64,000 bases of DNA, from the NCBI GenBank assembly GCA_910583605.1, contig CAJTXN010000010.1, positions 44,351 to 108,350 of the forward strand. The letters run 5' to 3'. The DNA comes from an uncultured Lachnospiraceae bacterium (GTDB taxonomy: Bacteria; Bacillota; Clostridia; Lachnospirales; Lachnospiraceae). Below the pieces are notes generated by a model, which saw only the letters and a list, made by a program, of their open reading frames with translations, had not been told where the DNA came from and made no database searches. The stretch's first letter is position 1, and each line of letters opens with the position of its first letter. The translations under genes were made by a program, and so were the position numbers. Below are positions 34,455 to 43,537 of the stretch, one piece after another.

Positions 34455-34792
34455 AATGGAACCTCCTTAGAATTAAAATCGTGGAATAGAAGAAAAATTC
34501 AACTTACACGGAGGTGGACGAAAAAAATTTTCCGATATGTAGTTGTTGAGTTTAAAAATCCATGGTAAAGTAATCATAGCGGTTTTTGTTGTATGTTTAT
34601 GGTTGCGTTAGGGGTAATTCAACAATAAAGCATAGATACAAAAACTGCTACTTTTATTTAAAGAGAAATGAAATTTTTGAGAAAAAAGTGGTGGAATTAC
34701 GTACTTAGGGCTAGCCGCCGCGCTAGCGGCTTGGTACAATAAAACCTTTAAAAATGAAAATTGTCTGAAAAATGATGGAATGGAGGTCATTC
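34455..34792. other. Non-coding 5' flank of the IS91-type element
   Basis: No supportable gene. Close to the recombinase start lie its ribosome binding site and presumably its promoter (minus strand). At 34710-34730 a GC-rich block with two GCTAGC copies (palindromic, 34710-34715 and 34722-34727) stands out from the AT-rich surroundings and could fold into a hairpin; it may mark the element end (terIS) or a terminator. The exact end is not defined. Confidence 0.35.
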
Positions 34793-35140
34793 ATGAAAAA
34801 ATGGTATGACGAAGAATACGAATTTGAAATTGAGGTAACAGGGTTTCTTCGTGGTGATCACACAGAGCGGTATTGCCGAAACGGAGAGGAAGTCGGAGAT
34901 AAATACACCTGTACTTATGGATGCCCTGTAAATGCGGATGGGCAAGGAATTTGTTCTAAGGTAATGATAATGCTTTTTCCTATTATGGAGGCAGTCAGAA
35001 GCGGCGGGGATTTAGAAAACATTGGCGGCAGCGGTAAATACTGCAAGGAAATCGTATGCCCGGATGGATGTGTGATGTTCCGCTTGACAGCGCAAAAACT
35101 TGGAAATGAGAACTTCTTTAAAGGAAAGTTTTTTGATTAG
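34793..35140 (+). CDS. TIGR04076-family small protein
   Basis: 115 residues from ATG 34793 (TGGAGGTC upstream). Contains GCPVNADGQGICSKVMIMLFPIMEAVRSGGDLENIG and CPDGCVMFRL, with paired cysteines, as in the TIGR04076 family of uncharacterised proteins (from recall). First gene of the small-cargo run beyond the IS91-type element. Confidence 0.65.
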   Translation: MKKWYDEEYEFEIEVTGFLRGDHTERYCRNGEEVGDKYTCTYGCPVNADGQGICSKVMIMLFPIMEAVRSGGDLENIGGSGKYCKEIVCPDGCVMFRLTAQKLGNENFFKGKFFD

Positions 35141-35167
35141 AAAAAGATAAAAGAAGGGAAATCGGAT

Positions 35168-35581
35168 ATGCTTGATAAAATACCAAATTTTGACGATATG
35201 ATTGCCTTGGTCGGACAGTCTTTATATGACGTGTGGCAAAAGCTATGCTCTGCGATTGACGAGCAATACGATATGGACTGCATTTGGAACAGCGGCGGTA
35301 AGGCATGGACCTATGAATACAAATACCGCAGGGGCGGAAAAACACTCTGCGCCTTATACGCAAGAGAGAACTGCATTGGTTTTATGGTAATCTTGGGAAA
35401 GGACGAGCGGGCAAGATTTGAAGCTGATCGAAGTGAGTATTCTGAAAGTGTTCAAAATGTTTACGATGACTCAAAAACCTATCATGATGGGAAATGGCTG
35501 ATGTTTGAGCCTGTTGATACATCTTTGTTTGGAGACTTCATGCAGCTATTAGCCATTAAGAGAAGACCGAACAGGAAATAG
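35168..35581 (+). CDS. DUF3788 family protein
   Basis: 137 residues with the family pattern WNSGGKAWTYEYKYRRGGKTLCALYARENCIGFMVILGKDE and the C-terminal KWLMFEPVD. Function unknown in the family. A second paralogue is encoded at 36763-37185. Start ATG after AAGAAGGGAAATCGGAT. Confidence 0.75.
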   Translation: MLDKIPNFDDMIALVGQSLYDVWQKLCSAIDEQYDMDCIWNSGGKAWTYEYKYRRGGKTLCALYARENCIGFMVILGKDERARFEADRSEYSESVQNVYDDSKTYHDGKWLMFEPVDTSLFGDFMQLLAIKRRPNRK

Positions 35582-35589
35582 AAGTCCGT

Positions 35590-35757
35590 GGAGGAGAAGA
35601 TGGCGAAAAAAGATACACAATAAAGGTTGCTGACAGCTGCGAGAACAGAGACTTAACAGATAGTATGGTGATTGGCACATCGGCGATCACAAATGTGGAA
35701 ATGAGTAGCCTTTCAATTTCACCATACGCAGATGGATGGTGTTCATCATGCGGGTAG
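35590..35757 (+). pseudogene. Possible C-terminal gene remnant
   Basis: An open frame without a start codon or ribosome binding site reads GEDGEKRYTIKVADSCENR and continues to SISPYADGWCSSCG before TAG at 35755-35757. The codon pattern looks protein-like, so this may be the decayed tail of a lost cargo gene. Family not recognised. Confidence 0.3.
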
Positions 35758-35839
35758 GTTTTTAACAAACCTGCAAAATGAAATCAATGGATTGAAATAG
35801 AGAAATCCGTATTACATATTGGATTTAAGGAGGATAAAA

Positions 35840-36208
35840 ATGAAAAGGGAATTAGGAATCGCTCGTTGCGGATTAGCTTGTTGTTTGTGTTCAGAAAACT
35901 GTTCCGGCTGCAATTCAGGAGAATGTCCGGACAGGGAATGGTGCGAAAACAGGAAATGTTCTCTTTCCAAAAGTATAGGGCATTGTTATGAATGCGAAGA
36001 GGAATGCAGAAAAGGCTTGTTAGCTAAAATCAAGCCCTATGGATTCACAGAATTTGTGAAAAAATATGGTGAGAAAGAGTTATTGGATTGTCTTGAACGA
36101 AATGAGGCAAACGGAATTGTCTATCATCGTAACGGTATAATGGGTGATTATGATGATTTTGATGATGTTGAAAAGCTTATGGATTTTATAAAAACAGGAG
36201 AAAGATAA
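35840..36208 (+). CDS. DUF3795 cysteine-rich protein
   Basis: 122 residues from ATG 35840 (AAGGAGG 6 nt upstream). N-terminal Cys cluster CGLACCLCSENCSGC, CPDREWCENRKC and CYECEEEC at about 10-57, the arrangement of DUF3795, presumably binding zinc or an iron-sulfur cluster. The C-terminal 60 residues are helical and acidic. First of four DUF3795 genes within 7 kb. Confidence 0.75.
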   Translation: MKRELGIARCGLACCLCSENCSGCNSGECPDREWCENRKCSLSKSIGHCYECEEECRKGLLAKIKPYGFTEFVKKYGEKELLDCLERNEANGIVYHRNGIMGDYDDFDDVEKLMDFIKTGER

Positions 36209-36266
36209 TGTCCGATTTATCGGATAAACCTTATTAGTCATCAGCAGTTAGAAGGAGAATATGTTT

Positions 36267-36701
36267 ATGAGTGAAAAATTCCCGCAAGAAGCGAAAAAGA
36301 TAATGGATGAAAGATTTGGGCACGATACCTTACTGTCACTTGCCACTACGGATCAAAACATCCCGTATGTGAGAACGGTGAATGCTTATTATGAGGATGG
36401 CTGTTTTTATATCATCACATACGCTGCCTCCAACAAGATAAAGCAGATAGGTAATAACCCCATAGTAGCGGTGGCCGGCGAATGGTTCACGGCGCATGGC
36501 AAAGGGATAAACCTTGGGTGGTTCTGCAAAAAGGAAAACCATGAAATGGCCCAAAAGCTGAGACAGGCATTCAGCGAATGGATTGATAACGGACACAATA
36601 ATTTTGATGATGAAAATACGATCATCTTATGTGTTCAATTAACAGAGGGAATTCTTTTCTCTCATGGCACGAGATATGACATAGATTTCGCTGGTAACTG
36701 A
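36267..36701 (+). CDS. Pyridoxamine 5'-phosphate oxidase-fold protein
   Basis: 144 residues from ATG 36267 (better spaced from AAGGAG than the ATG at 36261). Split-barrel flavin-binding pattern: LLSLATTDQNIPYVRTVNAYYEDGCFYIITYAASNKIKQI and NPIVAVAGEWFTAHGKGINLGW. The family binds FMN or F420/haem and includes many small oxidoreductases; the substrate is unknown. Confidence 0.75.
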   Translation: MSEKFPQEAKKIMDERFGHDTLLSLATTDQNIPYVRTVNAYYEDGCFYIITYAASNKIKQIGNNPIVAVAGEWFTAHGKGINLGWFCKKENHEMAQKLRQAFSEWIDNGHNNFDDENTIILCVQLTEGILFSHGTRYDIDFAGN

Positions 36702-36762
36702 TTGCAACCTGCAGAAGCCATGTCTGTGCTATTGTAATTGGAAAGGGGGACTGTGAATCAGT

Positions 36763-37185
36763 ATGTTGGATTTGAAGGATATAAATTATATGCCAGATAT
36801 ATTTGAAATAAGTGATTACATTGGTAATCCGCTGTTTGATCAGTTTTGTGAATTTATGGATAGAGAATATAAAGCATTGCGTAAAATTGAATACAGCAAG
36901 GACGTTTGGGCCCGCGGATGGAATATAAAGTTGAGAAAAGCAGGAAAATCTTTATGTGTAATCTATCCCAAAGAGAATTACTTCACTGTGCTGGTGGTTA
37001 TCGGCAATAAGGAGAAAGAAAAGGTCGAAGGAATATTGTCTCAATTATCTAATGAGGTGCAGACAATCTACCGTGAAACAAAAGAAGGCAACGGACAAAG
37101 GTGGCTTATGATTGAACTGCATTCAAATGATTGTATATATCAGGACACCTTGAAACTGATCCGCATTCGCAGAGAGAGCAAATAA
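36763..37185 (+). CDS. DUF3788 family protein (second copy)
   Basis: 140 residues. Shares the pattern of the 35168 gene (VWARGWNIKLRKAGKSLCVIYPKENYFTVLVVIGNKE, then RWLMIELHS) but is clearly diverged. No catalytic motif recognised. It lies between a PNPOx-fold gene and an acetyltransferase, and spacing does not indicate tight coupling. Confidence 0.7.
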   Translation: MLDLKDINYMPDIFEISDYIGNPLFDQFCEFMDREYKALRKIEYSKDVWARGWNIKLRKAGKSLCVIYPKENYFTVLVVIGNKEKEKVEGILSQLSNEVQTIYRETKEGNGQRWLMIELHSNDCIYQDTLKLIRIRRESK

Positions 37186-37215
37186 AAAAACAGAATCATT
37201 GAGGGAGGTGTCTCT

Positions 37216-37821
37216 ATGACAGAGTTAGAAAAATGTATGGCCGGCGAATTATATAATTGTCATGATGAAATCTTTCTGCAATATAAGAAGCAGGCAAAAG
37301 AGCTGCTTGACATTTATAACAGACTGACCTATGACCAGAAAGAAGAGAAGAAAGGGATTTTACATAAGATGTTCGGCGGGATTGGAACAAACGTGTCGGT
37401 AGGGGCGCCGTTCCTGTGTGATTATGGGTGTAATATTATTACCGGCAGCAATGTGTCGATTAATATGAACTGCTCCTTTATCGACTGCAATCAGATAAAA
37501 ATCGGAAATAACGTCATGATTGCTTCCAATGTGCAGATTTATACGGCAACGCATCCCGTGGAACTGGCAGAACGCCTGACACCAGACTGGACCCCGGAGA
37601 GCGGAAAGCACTTTTGCCAGGTATATGCACTGCCCGTTGAGATCGGGGACGGGTGCTGGATTGGCGGTGGCGTCATCATACTCCCCGGGACTAAAATCGG
37701 GGCTGGCAGTGTGATTGGAGCAGGCAGCGTTGTTACCCGAGATATCCCTCCAAATTGTGTGGCGGTCGGAAATCCATGCAGAGTGATTCGCAGAATTAAC
37801 GGGGAACCAAAGCATGATTAA
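37216..37821 (+). CDS. Maltose/galactoside-type O-acetyltransferase
   Basis: 201 residues. N-terminal Mac domain (about 4-60: MAGELYNCHDEIFLQYKKQAKELLDIYN) and left-handed beta-helix hexapeptide repeats (about 70-190: GCNIITGSNVSINMNCSF, IGNNVMIASNVQIYTATHPV, WIGGGVIILPGTKIGAGSVIGAGSVVTRDIP). Transfers acetyl from acetyl-CoA to a sugar hydroxyl; H-containing TATHPV is the active-site loop. Overlaps the HAD gene by 8 nt. Confidence 0.88.
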   Translation: MTELEKCMAGELYNCHDEIFLQYKKQAKELLDIYNRLTYDQKEEKKGILHKMFGGIGTNVSVGAPFLCDYGCNIITGSNVSINMNCSFIDCNQIKIGNNVMIASNVQIYTATHPVELAERLTPDWTPESGKHFCQVYALPVEIGDGCWIGGGVIILPGTKIGAGSVIGAGSVVTRDIPPNCVAVGNPCRVIRRINGEPKHD

Positions 37822-38482
37822 ATTGGTGGCATTTGACTTGGATGGGACAATCGGAGATACGATACCAATGTGTATAAAGGCATTCAGACAGGCAGTATCC
37901 CCCTATGCAGGGCATTTGCTGACAGACAGGGAGGTTGTTGAAACCTTTGGATTGAACGAGATTGGAATGATAAAATCCATCGTTCCAGAGAAATGGAAGC
38001 AGGCGTTATGTGATTTCTATTTTCTATATGAAAAACTGCATCATGAATGCTCCGAGCCTTATGAAGGCATCCCGGATTTGATTGCCGCTCTGCGGGCAAA
38101 AGGATTTATCCTGGCACTGATAACGGGAAAGGGCGAAAGAAGCTGCCGGATTACTTTGAATGAGTTTGGGATGGAACATGATTTTGACGAAATCCTGACG
38201 GGCAGTGAACATGAAAATGTTAAGGCGCAGTCATTGAAGCTGCTGCTAAAAAAATATGATTTGCTTCCCGCGCAATGTCTATATATAGGGGATGCGGTTT
38301 CAGATGTGTCTGAGGCCGGAAAAGCCGGGGTCATATGCTTGTCTGCTTTGTGGGGAACAACTGCAAAGGCAGAAGAATTGAAAAGCATCAATGCCGATTA
38401 TATTTTTGAAACGGTTGGAGAATTAAAAAATTACTTGATGAAAAATACAAACCATGAACCGGAGGAGGTGTCAATACCATGA
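37814..38482 (+). CDS. HAD-superfamily phosphatase (phosphoglycolate-phosphatase-like)
   Basis: 222 residues. Motif I FDLDGTIGDT (8-17), motif II LALITGKGERS (about 96-106), Lys of motif III in ENVKAQSL, motif IV IGDAVSD (about 157-163), and a C1 helical cap. Likely a small-molecule phosphatase; substrate not predictable. Overlaps both neighbours (8 and 4 nt), so it forms a coupled trio with the acetyltransferase and a DUF3795 gene. Confidence 0.85.
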   Translation: MIKLVAFDLDGTIGDTIPMCIKAFRQAVSPYAGHLLTDREVVETFGLNEIGMIKSIVPEKWKQALCDFYFLYEKLHHECSEPYEGIPDLIAALRAKGFILALITGKGERSCRITLNEFGMEHDFDEILTGSEHENVKAQSLKLLLKKYDLLPAQCLYIGDAVSDVSEAGKAGVICLSALWGTTAKAEELKSINADYIFETVGELKNYLMKNTNHEPEEVSIP

Positions 38483-39027
38483 AAGGATTTAACCGACAAA
38501 ATCAATTATTTTCCCTTTGTGGCTTGAACTGTGGGCTTTGCCCCATGTTTTTGAATAAATATTGCCCCGGCTGCGGGGGCGGTGAGGGAAATCAGTCCTG
38601 TAAAATTGCAAGATGCAGCATGGAGCATAACGGTGTGGAATACTGCTTTCAGTGTGATGAATACCCTTGTCCAAAATATGAGCATATTGACGACTATGAT
38701 TCTTTTATAACGCATGGAAACCGAAAAGTTGATATGAAAAAGGCCCATCAGATTGGAATGGAAGCCTATAACGCAGAGCAGGAAGAAAAGGCACGTATCC
38801 TGGACATTCTACTTGCCGACTACAATGACGGGAGGAAAAAGACGCTGTTCTGTGTGGCAGTCAATCTGCTGGATCTGCAAGACCTGCAGGCGGTACTCAG
38901 GCAAATTGAGAACAGAGCCGATTTGGATACACTGACGCTCAAAGAAAAAAGCGCTTTTGCCGCAGGACTGCTTCAGGAAGCGGCAGCAAAGAACAATATT
39001 GAGTTGAAGTTGCGAAAGAAAAAGTGA
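38479..39027 (+). CDS. DUF3795 cysteine-rich protein (second copy)
   Basis: 182 residues. N-terminal cysteine array CGLNCGLCPMFLNKYCPGCGGG, CKIARC, CFQCDEYPCPKY. A longer helical C-terminal domain (about 95-182) with DYNDGRKKTLFCVAVNLLDLQDLQAVL distinguishes it from the other copies. Coupled to the HAD gene by a 4-nt overlap, with GGAGGAGGT upstream. Confidence 0.78.
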   Translation: MKGFNRQNQLFSLCGLNCGLCPMFLNKYCPGCGGGEGNQSCKIARCSMEHNGVEYCFQCDEYPCPKYEHIDDYDSFITHGNRKVDMKKAHQIGMEAYNAEQEEKARILDILLADYNDGRKKTLFCVAVNLLDLQDLQAVLRQIENRADLDTLTLKEKSAFAAGLLQEAAAKNNIELKLRKKK

Positions 39028-39171
39028 GGACTTCAATACTGCAATTATTTAATAAAGTATTGAAAAGGATAGAGAATATAGATAAATGAACGTAATAAAC
39101 GCCCCTTTGCAGAAAAACAAGTGATGTTCTGCAAAGGAAATCAGATATTAATTATGGAGGTATGCTTGTAA

Positions 39172-39933
39172 ATGGATAAATGGTTCACGATTGACCAGAT
39201 TGATGAAGATACATATATTATCAGCGAATACCGGCATTGGGAGGAGACGCATTGCTATCTGTTAAATGGCTCCAGCCGCAGCTTATTGATTGATACGGGT
39301 TTGGGAATCTGCAATATTTATGATGAAGTAATGAAATTGACAAATAAGCCTATTACGGCCGTGGCTACCCATATTCATTGGGATCATATTGGTGGCCATA
39401 AATATTTTCCGGACTTTTATGCCCATGCGGAAGAATTGAGCTGGCTGAACGGTGAGTTTCCGTTGACAATAGAAACAATCAGAGAGATGGTGGCAGACCG
39501 CTGCGATTTACCAGACGGTTACGATACAGGCACTTATGAGTTTTTCCAAGGGACGCCAACAAAGGTACTGGAGGATGGAGAGAACATTGAATTAGGTGGA
39601 CGGAATATACAGGTATTGCATACTCCCGGCCATGCTCCGGGGCATATGTGTTTCTGGGAATCAGACAGAGGTTATCTGTTTACCGGAGACTTGGTTTACA
39701 AGGACACTTTATTTGCCTATTATCCGTCAACAGACCCGGACGCATACCTTGCTTCTCTTGAAAAGATTTCGGAGCTACCAGTTAAAAAGGTTTTTCCTGC
39801 GCATCATAGTTTGGATATTCAGCCGGAGATTTTAAGCAGAATGAGAAATGCGTTCAGGCAGTTACGGGAAGATGGTAAATTACATCACGGCAGCGGTACA
39901 TTTGACTATGGAGATTGGGCAGTATGGTTATAA
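39172..39933 (+). CDS. Metallo-beta-lactamase-fold hydrolase
   Basis: 253 residues. HxHxDH motif THIHWDHIGGH (about 63-73), further metal ligands in HTPGHAPGH (about 149-157) and TGDLVYKDTL, and HHSLD near the C-terminus. MBL-fold enzymes cleave esters, thioesters or phosphoesters with two zinc ions. The family includes glyoxalase II-like and lactonase-like proteins; no signal peptide, so it is cytoplasmic and not a secreted beta-lactamase. Confidence 0.85.
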   Translation: MDKWFTIDQIDEDTYIISEYRHWEETHCYLLNGSSRSLLIDTGLGICNIYDEVMKLTNKPITAVATHIHWDHIGGHKYFPDFYAHAEELSWLNGEFPLTIETIREMVADRCDLPDGYDTGTYEFFQGTPTKVLEDGENIELGGRNIQVLHTPGHAPGHMCFWESDRGYLFTGDLVYKDTLFAYYPSTDPDAYLASLEKISELPVKKVFPAHHSLDIQPEILSRMRNAFRQLREDGKLHHGSGTFDYGDWAVWL

Positions 39934-40030
39934 AGAGAAGGAAGCAGTATAATTTCATTTAGTTGTGTGCTATACAAAAGGCTTTATCAGAACTAAAGAA
40001 CAGAGAAAGAGGCTTGAAAGGAGCATTTCT

Positions 40031-40495
40031 ATGAAGTATGTATGTACAGTTATATCGGTAGCAGATATCAGCGCCGCAAGAAAATTTTATGAGGAACTGT
40101 TCGGGCTGGAGGTATACCAGGATTACGGAAAGAATATCGCTTTTACCTGCGGTCTGGCATTACAGCAGGATTTTGACTGGCTGGTAAATATACCAAAGGA
40201 AAAAGTATTGAAGAAATCCAATAATGCAGAAGTGGTTTTTGAGGAGCAGAATTTCGATGGCTTCCTGAATAAGCTGAAAGAATACTCGGAGATTGAGTAT
40301 CTGGGAGAAGTTATCGAACATAGCTGGGGGCAACGTGTAATCCGGTTCTACGATCTGGACGAACATCTCATAGAGGTTGGAGAGGATATGCAGATGGTAG
40401 TAAAGCGGTTCCTTGCTTCTGGAATGACTATGGAAGAAGTATCTGCGAAAATGGACGTATCTATTGAGGATTTGACAAAACTTCTGAATAGTTAA
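40031..40495 (+). CDS. VOC-superfamily (glyoxalase/bleomycin-resistance fold) protein
   Basis: 154 residues from ATG 40031 (GAAAGGAG upstream); the longer frame has no ribosome binding site. A single VOC unit (TVISVADISAARKFYEELFGLEVYQDYGKNIAF, then RVIRFYDLDEHLIEVGEDM) and a C-terminal helical extension (GMTMEEVSAKMDVSIEDLTKLL). Could act on a small metabolite or sequester a drug; the substrate is unknown. Confidence 0.8.
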   Translation: MKYVCTVISVADISAARKFYEELFGLEVYQDYGKNIAFTCGLALQQDFDWLVNIPKEKVLKKSNNAEVVFEEQNFDGFLNKLKEYSEIEYLGEVIEHSWGQRVIRFYDLDEHLIEVGEDMQMVVKRFLASGMTMEEVSAKMDVSIEDLTKLLNS

Positions 40496-40545
40496 TTTGC
40501 AGCGGGCATATAAACAAATTAAGATTTACCGAAAGGAGTAGAACT

Positions 40546-40956
40546 ATGAAAATGCCAGAAAAAATTGATATAAGTATGTTTGCTCCATGTGGAATGAATT
40601 GTAAAGTTTGTTATAAGCACTGTTACCATAAAAAACCTTGTGCTGGGTGCTTGAATAGTGATAAAGGGAAACCTGAACATTGTCGTAAATGTAAAATAAA
40701 GGACTGTATCAAAGAAAAAGCGTTATCCCATTGTTTTGAATGTGCTGAATATCCATGTAAGTTGATTAAAGACCTTGAAAAAAGCTATAACAAACGGTAT
40801 CAAGCAAGTCTTATAGAAAACAGCCGTTTTATTCAGGAACAAGATTTGGAGCATTTCATGGAACAGCAAAAAATAAAATATACTTGTTCTAAATGTGGTG
40901 GAATTATTTCCATTCACGATAGAGAATGTAGCGAATGTAAAGAAAAAATGAAATAG
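40546..40956 (+). CDS. DUF3795 cysteine-rich protein (third copy)
   Basis: 136 residues with an extra C-terminal zinc ribbon: CGMNCKVCYKHCYHKKPCAGC and CRKCKIKDC, then CFECAEYPCKL, and at the end CSKCGGIISIHDRECSEC. ATG follows GAAAGGAGTAGAACT. Clearly AT-richer than the flanking ICE backbone. Confidence 0.75.
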   Translation: MKMPEKIDISMFAPCGMNCKVCYKHCYHKKPCAGCLNSDKGKPEHCRKCKIKDCIKEKALSHCFECAEYPCKLIKDLEKSYNKRYQASLIENSRFIQEQDLEHFMEQQKIKYTCSKCGGIISIHDRECSECKEKMK

Positions 40957-40985
40957 CAAAATCCCAGTTTGAAAGGAAAAACAAA

Positions 40986-41441
40986 ATGCTACTGACATAC
41001 AGAGAAGCCACTAAATCGGATGCCAATTTACTAATAAATATTTATAATTCTTCATTTTATGAAGATTATATTCACTATGGCGAATGTCCTGGTTATGGTA
41101 AAACAAAGGAGCAAATGGAATTGTCTATCATTAAATTTCCTAAGTATATTATCATTAAAGATAGTATTCCTATTGGGGTGATTTCCTTTGAAAATAAAGG
41201 AAATGGGAACTATTATCTTGGCTGTTTATGTGTTATTCCAATGTATCAGAGGATGGGGATAGGTTCACAGGCATTCCAATATATGCTGTCAATTTGCCCC
41301 GAATGGAAGCAAATTACATTGGTGACCCCTTCAAACAAAGAGCAGAACATAAAATTCTATACTGAAAAATGCGGATTCAACACTGATGGCGAAGAGATGG
41401 ACGGAAATGTAGAAGTTACTAAGTTTATTATGAAACGATAA
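40986..41441 (+). CDS. GNAT-family N-acetyltransferase
   Basis: 151 residues. Typical GNAT layout: TYREATKSDANLLINIYNSSF at the start, acetyl-CoA binding signature LCVIPMYQRMGIGSQAFQYML (about 80-100), then TLVTPSNKEQNIKFYTEKCGFNTDGEE. Acceptor unknown. AT-rich like the neighbouring DUF3795 gene. Confidence 0.85.
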   Translation: MLLTYREATKSDANLLINIYNSSFYEDYIHYGECPGYGKTKEQMELSIIKFPKYIIIKDSIPIGVISFENKGNGNYYLGCLCVIPMYQRMGIGSQAFQYMLSICPEWKQITLVTPSNKEQNIKFYTEKCGFNTDGEEMDGNVEVTKFIMKR

Positions 41442-41664
41442 ATCCCAGTTTATCGAGGATATTATTGTATAAATCAATTCAGGTCTGTCGGTAAGTAACA
41501 CAGCAGAGATCTGGATGGACATGTCATAGCGGTTGGCGAGTATTTAGAAAAGCTGCTGTATAGCTGAGCGGGAAAGAAAGTCAGAAGTTGTGGGGTTTAA
41601 AATTTTAAGTTGCTTTTATGCGTTCTTGGTGGAAAAGGTGTATTTCAATTGAAAGGATGGTCGG

Positions 41665-42276
41665 GTGCTAATGAAAGAAATCATCAACTTCATTGAAGCG
41701 AATGTGGATGGCAAAACGCTGTTTACAAAGGAATTAGTTTACGAACTTGAAAATGGTGTGTTGCAGGGCGTTTACTCAGATCAAATATCTTTCTCTAATC
41801 TAAAATATTCTCAGAGCGGATTTCAGTTGGATATGTTTATTGTATCTAATGAGAAGATATGGCTCATGGGAAAGGATGGAGAACGGGAAAAATTGCGAAA
41901 AGATTTCAGTGGTGTATCCCTGTTCCGATTTGAACTGGCGAAGCGAAAAAGCACGAATAGTTTGACTGGCTGTTTTCGTTTCATTTCAGCTTCAGGGAAA
42001 AATGTGGCAGCAGAGGCTATCGTAAGTGGAATTTATGATGTGCGTCTTGAAAATGATGTGCTGAAGTTATCGGAAGATCAGGTCTTGTATCGGGATCAGC
42101 CGATACAAGAAGGGAATTTTAAGCCCGTTGCATTTCAATCGGAACATCGTTTTTATGTTAAAGCTAATAAGCTACACTATGAATACAACGGCAAGTGTTT
42201 TGATGTGGACGCAAAAACCATGCGGCGTAACGACAGCTCTGATACCTTTCCTCCGTTTATTTCAATCGAAAAGTAA
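41665..42276 (+). CDS. Hypothetical protein
   Basis: 203 residues from GTG 41665 (GAAAGGA 8 nt upstream); an ATG two codons later is also possible. Soluble and beta-rich (FISASGKNVAAEAIVSGIYDVRLENDVLKLSEDQVLYRDQ). No family recognised. Preceded by about 220 nt without a gene. Confidence 0.6.
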   Translation: MLMKEIINFIEANVDGKTLFTKELVYELENGVLQGVYSDQISFSNLKYSQSGFQLDMFIVSNEKIWLMGKDGEREKLRKDFSGVSLFRFELAKRKSTNSLTGCFRFISASGKNVAAEAIVSGIYDVRLENDVLKLSEDQVLYRDQPIQEGNFKPVAFQSEHRFYVKANKLHYEYNGKCFDVDAKTMRRNDSSDTFPPFISIEK

Positions 42277-42416
42277 GAAATGACGAATCGGTTTGGCAGG
42301 AGTGCAGAGATGTTGATTGTTTTGAGTATATAAATGTTCTAAAAGATATGCGAAATGTGTCACAATAGAAGATGCTTTGGAAATGCTAATAGATAAATAG
42401 TAAAGGGAAGTTCTCG

Positions 42417-42767
42417 ATGATAAATAAAAAAATGATAGCCTTTTGCGGTACATATTGCGGAGTGTGTGAATGGAAAGACAAAATCGGGTGTAAGGGCTGT
42501 AAGGCCAATAGAGGAATTATGTTTTGGGGTAAGTGCGATAAAGCAATATGCTGTATAGAAAAGGGGCTTGAACATTGTGGGGAATGCTCAGATATGCCCT
42601 GCCAAAAGCTCAGAGACCTGTTTGATGATCCAGAGCATGGTGATCACGGAGCAAGACTTCGCAACCTGAAAAATTGGAAAGATGGCATCTGTACCTATGA
42701 AAAATTAGGCAATACAGCGCAGGAGAAGGCAAAAAATTTGAAAACGATTGATAACACCAATGACTAG
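42417..42767 (+). CDS. DUF3795 cysteine-rich protein (fourth copy)
   Basis: 116 residues. CGTYCGVCEWKDKIGCKGCKANRGIMFWGKCDKAICCIEKGLEHCGECSD, shortened here to its cysteine spacing C-x3-C-x2-C...C-x2-C, then MPCQKLRDLFDDPEHGDHGARLRNLKNW, a C-terminus that differs from the other copies. ATG after AAGGGAAGTTCTCG. Confidence 0.75.
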   Translation: MINKKMIAFCGTYCGVCEWKDKIGCKGCKANRGIMFWGKCDKAICCIEKGLEHCGECSDMPCQKLRDLFDDPEHGDHGARLRNLKNWKDGICTYEKLGNTAQEKAKNLKTIDNTND

Positions 42768-42915
42768 AAAAGAAAGATAAGATTATTTCAATGGATAAGT
42801 ATTAGGGCGATGACGGTACAGTTCCACGGTGGAAATTGGTAAAAGTGATTGGAACAATCATACACTGATTTTTGGGTTAATAATTAAAATTTGTGAATTT
42901 GTGAGAGTATATACT

Positions 42916-43452
42916 ATGTTCAATGATGGAAGAAGTAAAAAGGTTGTTTTTGTTGCACATTGCTTTTTAAATCAAAATTCCATTTCAGATGGAACGGCGA
43001 TTTATCCGGCAGCAAATAAAGATGTTGTTGATTTTTTCTTAAATGCAGATATTGGTATTGTCCAAATGCCCTGTCCGGAGTTTTGCTGTTTAGGACTTGA
43101 TAGGGGAAATATTCATGGAGCTGATAGCCCGGTAGTGGTAGAGAATACACGCATACGTTCAGCAATGCAAAATGACGAATCGAATTTGAAACTAACAAGA
43201 CTGGCTGATTATGTAGTACAACATATCATGGAATATAAAAAATATGGATTTGAAGTTATCGGTATTATTGGGGCAAATCGTTCTCCAAATTGTGGTGTCG
43301 AAACAACTTCGGACAATGATGCAGAAATCAATGGTATGGGATTGTTTATAGATAAAATATTTCGCCGGCTTTTGCGAGAAAACATATCTATTCCCATGAT
43401 AGGCATAAAGGGAACGGACAATATACAAGAAAAACTTCAGCAGTTAATATGA
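42916..43452 (+). CDS. TudS/DUF523-related putative desulfidase
   Basis: 178 residues from ATG 42916 (no strong ribosome binding site; the open frame extends to 42829). Contains HCFLNQNS, MPCPEFCCLGLDRG and NRSPNCGVETT, placing three conserved cysteines as in DUF523/TudS enzymes, where a [4Fe-4S] cluster removes sulfur from thiouracil-type substrates. Resembles the CD3072-type subgroup (recall). Substrate not known. Confidence 0.7.
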   Translation: MFNDGRSKKVVFVAHCFLNQNSISDGTAIYPAANKDVVDFFLNADIGIVQMPCPEFCCLGLDRGNIHGADSPVVVENTRIRSAMQNDESNLKLTRLADYVVQHIMEYKKYGFEVIGIIGANRSPNCGVETTSDNDAEINGMGLFIDKIFRRLLRENISIPMIGIKGTDNIQEKLQQLI

Positions 43453-43537
43453 GTGAGAGCCGAACCAAACAGCGGTTGCTACCGTGAATATCAAAAAATA
43501 TGATTGATAGTTTCAGAATTGGAAAAGGAGGAGTTGC

